The position numbers were made by a program, and so were the translations under genes. A DNA stretch of 64,000 nucleotides, taken from the NCBI GenBank assembly GCA_025529335.1, contig JAMYHX010000116.1:33560-97559 (forward strand), written 5' to 3'. The DNA is from Rhizopus sp. PT2906 (lineage: Eukaryota; Mucoromycota; Mucoromycetes; Mucorales; Rhizopodaceae). A model generated the notes under the pieces. The model saw nothing but the letters and a program-made list of their open reading frames with translations. It was not told the DNA's origin and searched no databases. This document shows, piece after piece, positions 35,764 through 47,377 of this stretch; position 1 is the stretch's first letter; each line of letters begins with the position of its first letter.

Positions 35764-37351
35764 TTATGCATTTTTCCAAGTAATTTTGAGTTGAAGGCTG
35801 ACGGGTAAAGCTGCATCTGTCACAGTTATGTATTCTCCTTCGCTTACAAATTCGCTCAACAGCTTATCAAGATTAGGTAAAGTGGCCTGATTTAATGCCT
35901 TTGGAGCCTGCATGTAGATAGACTTGGTTGCTGTACGCAAGCTAGGCTTTTTCAATTGTCTATTGCAAGAGTATATTTAGTTCAGTACCATTAAAAAAAA
36001 GGGGGCTTACGTGTCAGATCGTTCAGCGAGGTATTCAATTAGCTGACTGACCGTGGTGTCTTTATCAAGCTCAGCTGTCTTTGATTCATTTCCACAAACT
36101 GGACATTCAGGCTTCTTTTGATGTTCAAACGTATAGGTATACACACCAGCGTCGCCTGTGTACATCATATAATTGTTAAGATGAGGAGCTACGCACGTGG
36201 CTAGTTTATAAGCTTCGTTACAGCATGATGCTGTTATATAATGTAAGTGTTACTTTATAAAACATGCCATTTTTTGTTTTTTACCTGCAATAATTGCATT
36301 GGTGGATGCGATTGCGGGAATGATGTTTTTGACTACACCCTGAGTGAGGGAATAAGTGACGCCAGTTATATTGAACTGTTTTGCTCTTGTTAGAGCTTGC
36401 TGGTATAGCCAATTAATGTCCTCTGGGTTGTCTGTATCATACTTTTTAGATCCCCACACACGAGGCCACTCTAAGACGGATGCCCATTCGATACAGTGCT
36501 CAGGTAAGCGTGGTGTGTTTGCAATTGTGCAAATAGGGAATGTGGTAGGTTTACTGAGCATGTCTAATGAACACTCATAACAAGAAGTAATTGTAGGCAA
36601 AATGATACGAGCTTGTCCCTTGAATCCCTCGGTTCCTCCATCGATCAAGGGCTTCCAAGTGTGCTCCATATCATCTTCATCCACCATTTCTATGATCTTG
36701 GCGTTAATCCATCTTCTTGCTTCCACTGAATCAAGGCCACAAATGATCAACTGGAATTGCTTATAGTACTCATCATCTTTATCTTGTATCTTTCCAAAGT
36801 AACTGTAAAGCAATCGTTAGTATGCCACATCATCTTATTCTGCTATACATACGGTGTCACTTGTACACCGGGTACTCGACTCATAACAAACTCTGCGGCA
36901 ACCATAGCCTTTGACTTGCCAATATCCTTTTTTCTAAACAAAAACTGACGGTTGAGGTTACTTAGGTCGATCGTATCCATGTCAATAACGTGTATTTGTT
37001 TAAATCCAGTCAAAGCTAAATTCTTTAATATCTCACATCCCAATCCTCCTGCGCCTATAACGAGGATTTTGCATTCTTCAAGTGCTATTTTAATCTGTCA
37101 ATTGTCAACAAGATGACATCATAACATGCAAACATACAAAACACACCTTTGAAGCATCAAGTGTGTCAATGATGCCTTTCTCAACATTATTTTCGTTTGC
37201 GTCTTGCATGTCAACATCTGAAGGTGTTGCTGGTGCCATTTCTTTTTTTTTTTATGTTAGTAGCAGGAATAAAATAAATAAATACACATATTTCACCTTC
37301 GTCGCTAAGAGAAGTTAAGGTTTTTTGTCTTTTAGATTCAGGCATTGTCAT
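35764..37351 (-). CDS. UBA3: NEDD8-activating enzyme E1 catalytic subunit (UBA3)
   Basis: Adenylates NEDD8/Rub1 and carries it as a thioester before transfer to Ubc12, for cullin neddylation. Start 37351 (MTMPESKRQKTLTSLSDE); the second exon begins after a CAG acceptor and continues ATPSDVDMQDANENNVEKG. ATP-binding LVIGAGGLGCEILKNLALTG, DMDTIDLSNLNRQFLFR, and the cysteine domain with the catalytic Cys in FPICTIANTPRLPEHCIEWA. A zinc site is formed by CYEC and CPVCG. The C-terminal ubiquitin-fold domain starts near LKKPSLRTATKSIYMQAPKA and ends LQLKITWKNA. About seven exons, normal length, all key residues present. Confidence 0.94.
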
Positions 37352-37495
37352 TGGTTCTTGTCGTTTATTACCCTCCATGCAATGGTTAAGAAAAAGAGAG
37401 AAAGAGAGAGAGGGAGAAAAAAGAGTGTTTATTTTTTATACAAGTCAAAAGTACGTGGGGGTCTTTTCTCTTCCTCTCCGCGTGCGTGTGTACGT

Positions 37496-38089
37496 TTATT
37501 CTTGTTCTGTACGTGAAGCTACTAATTCTAAGTTATCATCGTAGCCATCTATAATGAATATAAATGTGTAAATCAACTATTTCGAATAACAAAAAGTTCT
37601 TCTTACGCTTTTGAAAATCTTTTAATGTTTCTTCTGGTTCAGAAACTGTTTGCATGTAATACATTTGATAGAATCCTGAAAACAATAGGTTATTGTTGTC
37701 ATCTACTTCAAAGGATTCGATAATTTCATCAATCACAGAGTCTTCAAACTAATATAATGTTTAATAATCATCACTTTTACACATGATTGCCTTTCTTACA
37801 GGACGACCATTGGTAGCTGTGGCAAAATCTTGAATTTCTTTCAAATTCCATTTACCATCCTTGTCCTATATATACATTGTAAGTATATGTGCATAAGTGT
37901 CAGACTAGTTATTTACTTTATCAAAGTTGTCAAATATGGCTCTTAAAATCTATCATTCTTTTTTAAGTGGCGTTATTATCAAAGGGGGGAAGGATAAAGA
38001 AAATAAACCTTCTCAGTCTTTGGTGTCAGTTCACCTGTGTCTTCATCAAACAGTAGATGATAACTCGTCTTCTTTTCTTCTTTTGACAT
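37496..38089 (-). CDS. Small EF-hand protein with Miro-like second half
   Basis: Five small exons giving about 125 residues, start 38089 (MSKEEKKTSYHLLFDED), stop at 37496 (ASRTEQE). One canonical EF-hand calcium loop DKDKDGKWNLKE (Asp 1, 3, 5, Gly 6, Glu 12) after ILRAIFDNF. The following part (VIDEIIESFEVDDNNNLLFS, GFYQMYYMQTVSEPEETLKD, HGYDDNLEL) has only a degenerate second hand, and resembles the EF-hand-associated stretch of Miro GTPases (GF..L.T....ETTW..L..FGYDDDLEL). No GTPase domain is present. Function unknown; calcium binding is expected. Confidence 0.75.
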
Positions 38090-38275
38090 GTATTAAAAGC
38101 AAAAAGTAAAAAAATTTAATGTGTTTAAATTGGTATAAAAATGGTACAGGGTTTTAAGTGCCTTCAGCGATAACAAAGGCGGAATCAAAGTCTGACTTGT
38201 TTTCTTTTGTTACTTTGGTGTTATGGTCCCTTTCTTTTTCGTTTATTATCTTCATTGGCGTATCTTGTGAATCTC

Positions 38276-38640
38276 TCAGGTCAATCGCCTGTCTCTCAGA
38301 GTGATGTTAAGCCTACTAGATTGTTGGGTTTTCAAACAATTTTGATTTTTATCAGCACTGGTAACATTAGCGCAATTAACTTCACCGTCATTGACGATAC
38401 CATTTGTATTATCAGCATTACTGCGCTAACCTCACCAATAATAGCCTTGCTACTGACAGCATCAGCATAACTAATATCATCACTGGTACTACCGTCGTTG
38501 ATAGCACCACAATCACTTGTGCCGAAAATGACGTCTTCATTGCAGTAATATTCCTTTAAACATTCTGAGACCTGGGTCTTCACTTCAAGATACTTGACAA
38601 ATGCTTTAGCTTTATTCAGTTATGCACGTTAATAAATATA
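38276..38640 (-). pseudogene. Unrecognised coding fragment, probably transposon-derived
   Basis: An open minus-strand stretch begins without ATG: KAFVKYLEVKTQVSECLKEY, then YCNEDVIFGTSDCGAINDG, and then needs a one-frame shift near 38430 to stay protein-like (NADNTNGIVNDGEVNCANVT), ending RLNITLRDRRLT. Composition (Asn/Asp/Ser-rich tail after an amphipathic helix) looks like the C-terminus of a larger protein. I cannot name the family. No upstream domain and no start codon are visible, so I treat it as a decayed fragment. Confidence 0.35.
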
Positions 38641-39042
38641 TGTGAATAGTGAACAATGTCTTACTCTGTCTATATTATAAAGCCTTTTATTGATTTTGAG
38701 TAGTATGACAATATATCTTCCAGTTAAATTCATGCATTTGTCAGCTTACATAATATAAGGCATAAGAGTAAAGCTCTCATCAAGAAGAGCCCCTTTTAAT
38801 ATGCTTTTGATATCTCATCAGCAATCTTTCAATCAAAATGAGGAAAGGTAAATAAGATGGTTCATATTCTCCATCAAATCTCTGTAACTGTCTCTTTTTG
38901 AAAAGGCCCACAAAGGATTTTTATTTAGTTTCACTTGTAAATTTGTAATGATATCCACTGAAAATGGAATTTATCCAATAAATCTTTCAGTGATCTCTTG
39001 AAAGATTTGTGGTTGCCTCTTTTTAGGTTAAAATATGGTATC
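38641..39042. other. Intergenic, nothing recognised
   Basis: About 400 AT-rich bases, 3' flank of the minus-strand FYVE gene. No supported feature. Confidence 0.5.
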
Positions 39043-41209
39043 TTATGAAGGAGGCAAGCCACCAAGTTTAGCATAACAATTATCACAAACACGTTGATGC
39101 TGTGAAGAAAGGACTTCCAATGATTCAAAGGGTCCACGAGGATCCTGTAGGATCTGGGATGGTTGAAGGTAAGCACGAGAAGTCGAACATCGGTCACAAT
39201 GAATCGTGCCACAGCATCGACAATGGTGTCTTCGAAGTAAGAGACCAAATCGTCGCTTACAACCTCTGCACTCTTTCACATCTGTATCAAATTCCCAAAT
39301 ATACTTCTTCACTTGCTCTCTTTCTGGTTCTCGACTTGGTTCTTCTTCTTCTTCTGTTCCATGACCAACAAGGTCGACATGACTAAGACTTGAGCTCTCG
39401 AATAAATTGTCTTGCCAGTTCACGATGATGGTGGTATCTCTCGACCAAGGATTTGAATCCAAATCAGTTGTATTGTTCCCAGTTGTCGTAATTGTTGCTG
39501 CTGTTGCCGTTGCTACCGTTGTTACTGTCGTCGTTGCCGTGTTAGCTACACCAGCTGATGAATGTCTGTTCTCGGCAAAGCCCAACTCACGAGCAAGTTC
39601 TGAGTTATGTTGCTTTATTACAGGCGATATAGGTGTGGCTACCGTTGGAGCAAGTTGAGCTATCTGAGAATTTAACTTTTCAATTTGTAGGGTATATGAC
39701 GTGACAAGGGTATTTGCTTGCTGTAACCTATACTGGTTTCCGTCATTTTTCATGCCTGAACGAAGCAACTGAACGGCTTCTTCAAGAGAACGCAATTCTA
39801 CCGTCAGCTGTTGAACTTTACTAGTTGCATTCAACGAGACAGATTCTGTTTTTGAATTTTGCACGATATCTTCTGCTTTACAGAGGTAGTCGTCCTGATC
39901 ATCACTCATGATATTTCCCAAGTGGTTTCCTTTTAACAGATCCATTCTACGTTTCATCACCCGAATCCATTTCCTGCGTCTGACCCACCCGTATCCACTT
40001 GTGGGCATCGTGGGTACCCATTTTTCATCTGGTTCATCAAATGAGCGAGCGTATTGCCATCCGGATGCCGCATCAACCCGTGGATTACTGTAGTCAATTT
40101 GCCAATCAATAAACCAAAACCAGTCGGTACTACCATGATCATTCTGGGGCAGCTGAACTTGTTCCTTTGTACAGGATTGACCCGAGGGATAAATCGACCA
40201 AGGACCATGTTTTGTTACTGTATTGGGTGAAAAGTGAGGTTTTGATAGCAATCCAAGCATGGAGGATGATTTTTCATTTTCATGAAGAACGACCATGACA
40301 GTAACGTGATAGTCAAGCAACTGATATGGGCTCGAATGCTGCATTTCCCACCATGACTTTCCGGCCTTATAGAGCATATCACAGATGTAGGATTCTCCAG
40401 CTGCCGCGCTCACATCATATGCAGCTTCTCCAAAATTATTTTTGATAAGCGGATTGGCGTGTGCTTCTGTCAGGAGATATTCGACAATGCTTGTATAACC
40501 TTTTGAGGCAGCATTTACTATACAAGAAGATAAGTATCAACAAATGTTCAATCCTTCTCTCTCCCCTTTTTATTCTTTTTCTTTTTACTGAGTGGAGTAT
40601 GTCCCATCTTGCTTTTGACATCGACACGTGCTCCTTGTTGAACAAGCAAACGTGCAATGGATAAATATCCCCGGGCACATGCATTATGTAACGCCGTCCA
40701 GCCATCTTTATCTTTCAGGTGAACGTCAGCCTTTTTTGATATAAGATATTGAACTATATTATGGTGACCATTATAGGCAGCTTTGGATAATGCCGTCTAA
40801 AGTGTACGATTAGTTTTCTTTCTTTTTATTTAGTTATCATTATTATTATTACCTCCCCTTCTCTATCTTTAACATCGATAGAAGCTGAATAGTCATCAAC
40901 AAGACACTGAACGGTTGTCAAATGTCCTCTTGAAGCAGCAAAATGTAAAGGAGTTAGTCCAGTTGAGTGGTGAGGTTCATTAACAGCCTTTTGTGGTGTA
41001 CGTAAAAGAGGCAAGATTTGTTTCAACAAATTCAAGTCACCCAAAGTGGCGATAGAGTGTAGACTGTTGTTGATTGGTGTCTTTTGTATTTTTGTGTGAG
41101 GAGGTATGGTAATTGGTAGCTTTATAAAGTTATTATGTGCATTTCCATAGTATTTGTGCTGCTGCCCAGGAATAGGGGGCGTACAAAACTCGAGAATGTC
41201 CACTCCCAT
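39043..41209 (-). CDS. Ankyrin - dysferlin domain - FYVE zinc-finger protein
   Basis: Three modules in order. Ankyrin repeats (LHSIATLGDLNLLKQILP, GLTPLHFAASRGHLTTVQCL, then DKDGWTALHNACARGYLSIA and NAASKGYTSIVEYLLT). A DysF domain: WFWFIDWQIDYSNPRVDAAS, GWQYARSFDEPDEKW and RRRKWIRVMKRRM, as in dysferlin and Pex30-type proteins. A coiled-coil/Ser-Thr linker, then a C-terminal FYVE finger: WEFDTDVKECRGCKRRFG, the PI3P pocket RRHHCRCCG, and CDRCS. FYVE predicts recruitment to PI3P on endosomes or autophagic membranes. Start taken at 41209 (MGVDILEFC) after the leader CAACAAACA; an in-frame ATG at 41317 is possible. Ends AKLGGLPPS. Confidence 0.88.
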
Positions 41210-41280
41210 TGTTTGTTGTATAAAAGAGAAAAGGGCGCAAGGAACAGCTCTTAATACAGTGCTGTGATCTGAGATCGAAA

Positions 41281-41580
41281 ATGAGACGCTTCCTTTTTTC
41301 TTATTTGGATAAAACATTTATAGGTTTCTTTTTAGGCGACTTTGTTAACTATAACCTCGTTATTCAATCATACATCGATGACTGCACAGGTTCAGGTCAT
41401 AGCACAGAAATTGAGGATTTCGCTTTTCAATATAGAAATCTTACTAAATTGGCTGATCTTGACACTGTTCCTGTCCCTGAATGCATAATAGAGGAAATCT
41501 TTACAGAGTTAGAAAGGGCCTTTATCAGTAAAGATCCAATAGAGAGCTCAGAAAAGGTTTGGATGAAACAAAAGGTTTAA
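41281..41580 (+). CDS. Hypothetical 99-residue ORF
   Basis: Starts ATG at 41281 (MRRFLFSYLDKTF) on the strand opposite the FYVE gene, overlapping its possible longer 5' end. The sequence is acidic and protein-like (STEIEDFAFQYRNLTKLADL, VPECIIEEIFTELERAF), but I recognise no family. It could be an exon of an unannotated gene or a transposon relic. No introns or neighbours support it. Confidence 0.3.
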   Translation: MRRFLFSYLDKTFIGFFLGDFVNYNLVIQSYIDDCTGSGHSTEIEDFAFQYRNLTKLADLDTVPVPECIIEEIFTELERAFISKDPIESSEKVWMKQKV

Positions 41581-41814
41581 TATTATGTAATATTGTTTGT
41601 GTATAATGATGAATTCAAAGATTTCAGAGGAGAGAGAGCAAGACTTGGAAGATGTTTGCAGATTTGTCAAAGTCTCTGATGTGTTTAATTAGATAACCAT
41701 AATCTTATAGTAGAGCATACGACCAACTTTATATATCTCTATCGTATATCTGATAAGAGTAGCTTACAGCAATTAGAATAACAATATAAGCATAAATAAT
41801 ACCAGTGAGAGCAT

Positions 41815-41822
41815 TAAATCAT
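41815..41822. repeat. Target-site duplication, left copy (TAAATCAT)
   Basis: Eight bases TAAATCAT directly left of the transposon; an identical copy lies directly right of it at 43827-43834. Confidence 0.85.
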
Positions 41823-43826
41823 GGGTAATACTAGAGGCACTGCAAAATGCTCTTTTGAAAGAAAACTGAAGCCTGTTCAAGTGGAAAATGCATTATACGT
41901 GAATATTACAACTCAAAATGGTATAGCTTATAAAATGTACTTTTAACAATGATCTTTGTTTATGCCCTACCACTCTTTAGGGCTTTATATCAGCAATCAT
42001 ATAGTAATGCATTGAATATATTTATACGTTGCTCTCCATACGTTGACTATTTTGCTTTTATAAAGCAAGAGGATTGGACTTACATTGTAAGTAGAGCCTT
42101 TGGCTGTATAACGTCTATGTATAGTCTCTCTTTTGTTTGACAACTTTTGGATATTTTCTAACAAGTCAGTAGAATTTACTACTCATTCATAGTATTACAT
42201 CTTGTTTCATAAAAAACAGCCTTGATATGCTCTAGTCTTGCCCTCAATCTATTGATAGTAGCTGTCCAGCAAGCGAGTATTTTATTGTTGTGTTTAAATG
42301 TTTTTGCACTCTTTAATTCCACTGTATTTTGGATTCTTTTGAGCTTCTCAGCGACAAGTTGATCAACAATGCGTAATAAGGGTGTGGCTGTATCTATTGG
42401 GCATTATTAGAATTCTGATACTGTGCATATCTTCAATATAATAACTTAAGTGATTTAGAAATATAAAAGTCACTTTAATTTATTAGACTATTCCCAAAAG
42501 CCAATGTTTTGCAAAGAAAACCTAAAAGAAAAGAAAAAAAAAAAAAGGTCAGCAGTGATGCCAAAAGACTTTTAAAGGTTCTGATTGCTGCTATGGCGAC
42601 ATTCTTCAGGTTGGCCATTGACCATTAGAACAAGGACCAGGCACCCATAAAAACCATCAGACCATCAGATACCAAGCAGTCTGCAAAAACCCGCAGTAGC
42701 AGACGTACCGTTGGGGTATGCATTAGCTGAGCCTTGTCAACTGTTAACTAGCTTATGTACCCCTCTGCGCCAGCCAGGCAGCAGGAAGCATCATCAACAG
42801 TCTGTCACAGCTGTGATCTCAGATAACTAGCTCCCAGCTAGCTACTAGCCTCCTGTAAAGATTCCAGTCGAATGTCCATAACTCTCTTTTTGGCTGCCTG
42901 AAAGCCTCCAGTTGAGTGATGAAACGAACGACCATTGTCAGTCCAGGGCACGTGTTGAGTATCATAGAAAGAGATTGCATAGAAATCATTGAACACACAA
43001 TCATCGCCTTGCTAAGTCAGTTTATAAAAACTTATCTTGACCAAAGAGAACAATCAAAATGAGCGTAAGGGAAAAGTATAAAGAGAAAAGAAAGAGATAA
43101 AAAAGAATGAAAGCAAATTTCCCTTTTTTATACCCTTTTCTTAGTTATGTGAAGTTATTGTTTTCAATAAATAAAGTTTTACTCCTTACAAGAAAATAAG
43201 GCTTACGCTCACACTTTTGTTTATTTCTAAAGTGCTTCATGACTTTTTGCCTATACTTTTTCTATTCATTCAAATGATAACTTGTATTTTTATATATTTT
43301 AATGAAGCTGTTCATCTCTATTTTTATATAGTAAAAAGACTAAAAGGCAATAGATTTCATGCGTCCTTGGGCTAATTTCCTAAACTTGGTCACACACACT
43401 ATTTGTGTTACTCTGCAAGAACCTTTTTTTTTTTCCTTTGATTTTTTGCTAGAAAAGACTAGATAAATACTATTTTTTAGTAGCTGTTATATGAATTAAT
43501 AGTCTTATATAAAGAAATGAAGCAAGTTATGCAAAATCAAAAAAAAAAATACCATTACCAAAAATGGTAATAGCAAATGATAGACGCGTTCAGAAGCTCA
43601 GTTCACCCATGAAAAAAATAATAACTTTATTTTGAACAAATTCAGACGCAGGCATCAGGGGAAGGTAAGGATATACACCGTGCTCCCTCAAATTCTTTCG
43701 TATAGTAGCCCTGAGTAATTTCTGAATTAAACCACAAATAGCCTTGACAAAGTTTTGTTCTGCAGTTTGGGGTATTGCCTTTTTAGGATTTTGCAATGCC
43801 CTTTTGCAGTGCCCCTAGTATTACCC
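41823..43826 (-). mobile_element. 2,004-bp DNA transposon with 25-bp TIRs, non-autonomous
   Basis: The left end begins GGGTAATACTAGAGGCACTG; the right end is its inverted copy, GGGTAATACTAGGGGCACTG when read on the minus strand. The TIR is 25 bp with one mismatch. Both ends abut an identical 8-bp direct repeat TAAATCAT, so the boundaries are exact. The 8-bp duplication fits hAT or KDZ-type superfamilies; the TIR start GGG does not settle it. Inside the right end the 13-mer GGGCA(C/T)TGCAAAA is repeated in tandem. Internal coding content is small: a minus-strand open stretch at about 42184-42397 is protein-like; the rest has no complete transposase, so this copy depends on another. Confidence 0.85.
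42184..42397 (-). pseudogene. Transposase-like C-terminal remnant inside the element
   Basis: About 71 open codons on the minus strand without an ATG: TPLLRIVDQLVAEKLKRIQN, then SAKTFKHNNKILACWTATIN, RLRARLEHIKAVFYETR, ending TMNE. Helical and basic, plausible as the last exon of a transposase read from right to left through the element. Family not identified. Confidence 0.35.
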
Positions 43827-43834
43827 TAAATCAT
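43827..43834. repeat. Target-site duplication, right copy (TAAATCAT)
   Basis: Matches 41815-41822 exactly; the following G is also shared, so a 9-bp duplication cannot be excluded. Confidence 0.85.
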
Positions 43835-44709
43835 GACATGGCAGCATTCCAACTTTGTCGACTTATAGCTTTTTTATATGTAAAGCTGAATACAACAGTC
43901 TCAAAGGCTTAGTAAGACAAAAGCCTATTTACATAAATATATTGCAGAAACAGTGGGAGCAGATCTTTTGCTGAGAGTAAGAACAGCTTGAGAGCAATTA
44001 GTTCAATCGAGAAGATAGAGAAACAATCCTTGGGCAATCACTCTGACATTAATTTTTCATTTTTGTTAAATGAAATTGGCTGTGCTGAAGTTCACGGTGT
44101 TCATGGAACAAAAGAGATGATGGAAAGTGGTACCTTGATGAACTCTGTAACTCATACTCCTCCTCTTGCTTTGTAGACAAACAACAACAAGAAAAGAAAA
44201 GCTTGAAAAAGCGGTTAATATTCATCTTGTTTCCGTACATACAAGAATAAAAGGATGAACAGTTCTTTGAACTTAAAAGACAGAAGTTACTATAATAAAG
44301 TGAATAATGGTTACTATCTTCTACGTGATATCTGTAAAAAATGTTGTTTGTTTTGTTTCTTTTCAAGAAGAAGAAATGTTGTTATTTATTTAAACTTCAT
44401 GTTGTCAATTCTACCAACAAAGAAACAAAATCATTCAAGTGTATGATAAATTCGTATTTTATGTCAAAAGATATTCCACTTGACAGCCTTAGATTAGGTC
44501 GAATCTGATAGTGTGAAGTTGTATAGTGACGCCACATGTATAGGAGAAGAAGCGCCCATAGCATTAGCCTTCTCGTGGATTTCCTCGTGCGCGTAGTGTT
44601 CATCAAAATTGGTGGCCCAATTTTTCTTGAAAAAGTCCGAAAAACAAGTAACTCCTCCTCACTGCCTCTTTCTCCCCCCTTTTTTATTATTATTATTATT
44701 TTTGCTTAA
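43835..44709. other. Intergenic, promoter side of the ankyrin-DIL gene
   Basis: 875 bases with no convincing gene. Short open frames on both strands look like chance. A T/ATT-rich leader (about 44680-44705) precedes the next start codon. Confidence 0.5.
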
Positions 44710-46737
44710 ATGTCGAGTCAAGAAGTAGACGACGAGAAAGAAATATTATTAAAACACCTAGAGACATTATCTTGGGAGGAGATGTCGAAGAGAATAGCAG
44801 ACAGTCGCCATGAGGTGTCTCACCTACTTGGTGTATCGATTGATAACATAAACAATAATGAACCAGAAGACAGTAGCATACTGTTTAACAGGGCAGTTCA
44901 TTCAGGAAATATATTAAAGCTAAAGGAAATGCTGTCAGATCCAGAGATAGACCCTTATATTATCAATGCAGGAGACAGGGATGGTACACCACCATTAGTT
45001 TATGCAGCATGTTTTGGTAAAGTAGAAGTTGCCAAAGTGTTGATGGAAGCAGGAGCAGATATAAATGTTCAAGATAGCTGTAGGATCAATATATCAAGAT
45101 AATGAAACTAATAGAAACAAATTCATTAACATTTCATTTTAGTGGGTTGGACAGCATTAATGTGGGCAGCCACTAATCATCATGAATCAATTGTTCAATT
45201 ACTGCTTAATAATGGTGCTTCATTAGAGACTAAATCAGTTAAAGGAAGAACTGTATTTGATTTTATCGGCACTGATGATCAAAAAATGGTTGATTTATTG
45301 GTCACAGACTCAAGAGACAGTATATCTTCAAATGCATCAAGCTCTTTTTCAAGAACCCTTTCTTCTTCTTCGTCTTGTTCGTCTTATGACTTTGATCTAT
45401 GTGAACAAGATGAACAAGATTGCACATTTCAGTGGGACAAGTGTTCTCCTGACCAAATGTTTGTATTCAACCAAGATGATCTACAATACATATTAGATTC
45501 AATCATTGTACACTTTCAGTTACCACTTAATAGTAGAGATGATATGTACATACCAGCCAATATTATATTCCTGAGCATAAGATACAGCTTTTATTACTCA
45601 ACCGAACCATCATTCGAAATCATTATCGAGGGCGTACTTGATAGAATCCGTATGCTGATCAACCCAAACGTAAATTATATATATACACGCACGTGGTGTT
45701 TATTTTTATAACTCTCGATTCTTTTGTAGGACCCAGATATACATTTATTAGCCTTTTGGATTGTCAACTTGACTCAGTTATTATTTTACCTCAAAAAGGA
45801 TAATGGCCTTGTGTTGGCTACAGTCGAACAACAGTTTCAGTTATCAGAACTTGTCTCCGAATTATATACAGCACTTATACGCGATACAGAGCAAAGAATA
45901 GTACGTATACTCAACTTGGCACTTCTTGATCATGATTTTATACCCGATATGGAGCAAGTTCAATTTGCAGATAGCTGGCAGAGGTTCTTCTTTAACAATT
46001 CCACCAAAAATAATAGATTGTCCATGTACACATTTTCACCACAAACCATCACTCAACTGTTTTCCTCCTTGTTACATATTTTACAGTCCTATCAAGTTCA
46101 TCATATCATCATTACTCAATTATTTACTCAACTTTATCATTTTATATCCTGTGAATCATTCAATCGCATCTTGTCAAATAAGAAATATCTTTGTAGATCC
46201 AAAGCAATGCAAATACGAATGAATCTCTCTCAGCTAGAAGACTGGGCTTCAACTCATCGCATTCTTTCTCAAGTTGTACCCTGTCTAAACCCAATCACAC
46301 AACTACTTCAGCTCTTACAGTGTTTAACTCAGCTACAGGACTTGGTTGACTTTATCCAAGTCATTCAAGAACTGAATACTCTCAGTCCATCTCAGATCAA
46401 ACGATGTGTGCTTTCTTATAGGTATGAAGTTAATGAACCACGAATACCTGATGAAATAGAGAAATATACAATGCAATGTGTACAAGACAAGGTCAGACAG
46501 CAGTCAGGTGAAGCCAATAATCATCGTACAAGTATCTATGGACGATCAAGTCTGTCTTATTTCACTCGTCCATCTGAACCATTGTGTTTAGAAGAAAGTA
46601 AAGAGATGCTTAATACTAAAATCATGTTACCATTCAGTCTACCCAGTTTATTTGAAATGGATAATGAACATCAAGCATTACCCAGTCTACCTGAAGAATG
46701 GATATTTAAATTGGATAGGCAGCAGGAAGAGTCTTAG
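44710..46737 (+). CDS. Ankyrin-repeat and DIL (dilute) domain protein
   Basis: Three exons (introns near 45080-45142 and 45671-45729). N-terminal ankyrin repeats: DGTPPLVYAACFGKVEVAKV then LGWTALMWAATNHHESIVQL. After a Ser-rich linker comes a DIL domain, the cargo-binding fold of class V myosin tails: PDIHLLAFWIVNLTQLLFYL, FISCESFNRILSNKKYLCRS, and KAMQIRMNLSQLEDWASTHR. Ends with LPSLPEEWIFKLDRQQEES. Fungal proteins with this ANK-DIL layout, without a motor, are known as a family; their role (vesicle or organelle traffic) is poorly defined. Full-length by domain content. Confidence 0.88.
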
Positions 46738-47377
46738 CTGCTGTATGTAAACACGTGTAAATACATATGTCTTTTTTTAGAAAGATTTCTTTATAGTGTA
46801 AATTTCTTACAGCTTCTAAATAAATAAAAATAAAATTCAGGGGCTATTTGCTTTATAAGGGAACAGATCAGCATAATGAGAAGAAAACTAATATTACATC
46901 TACACTCTCTTTTTACACGGAGCATGGTTGTCTATTAAGATAACACTCCTCCTTTTGTTCAATAGAAACGGTTGCATATGATATTACTCTATTTTTATTA
47001 TCAACATGTTATACATTTGAAGTTCAACCTACTTTACAAATTTAGTCAGTAAGTAGCGATCTTTCCATAGATGGTCTCCTTTTATTCTTGGTTTTAATTT
47101 TTATCATCTTGATTCAAACCAGATAGATATCATCCTACGACCCCTTCTTTCCCTTTCATTGTTTGTTCTTGGCTTTTTTTTCTCTTTAATGGTAAACTTT
47201 GTTTCCCACTTGTTTATTTTCTGGGCGTTCGAGACTGATATCGGATATTGAATTATTTATTATGTCATCGCTTAACATTGGACCAATTAAAAGCCAATGG
47301 CAGCTTAGCCTCCCCAATAACCATTTTTTTTTTATATTTGATTTACCTTTTTTTTCCCCGCTGACCCCTTACCAAAG
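46738..47377. other. Intergenic, MADS gene promoter
   Basis: 640 bases; AATAAA-type signals for the upstream gene near 46819, then AT/pyrimidine-rich promoter DNA. No gene recognised. Confidence 0.5.
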
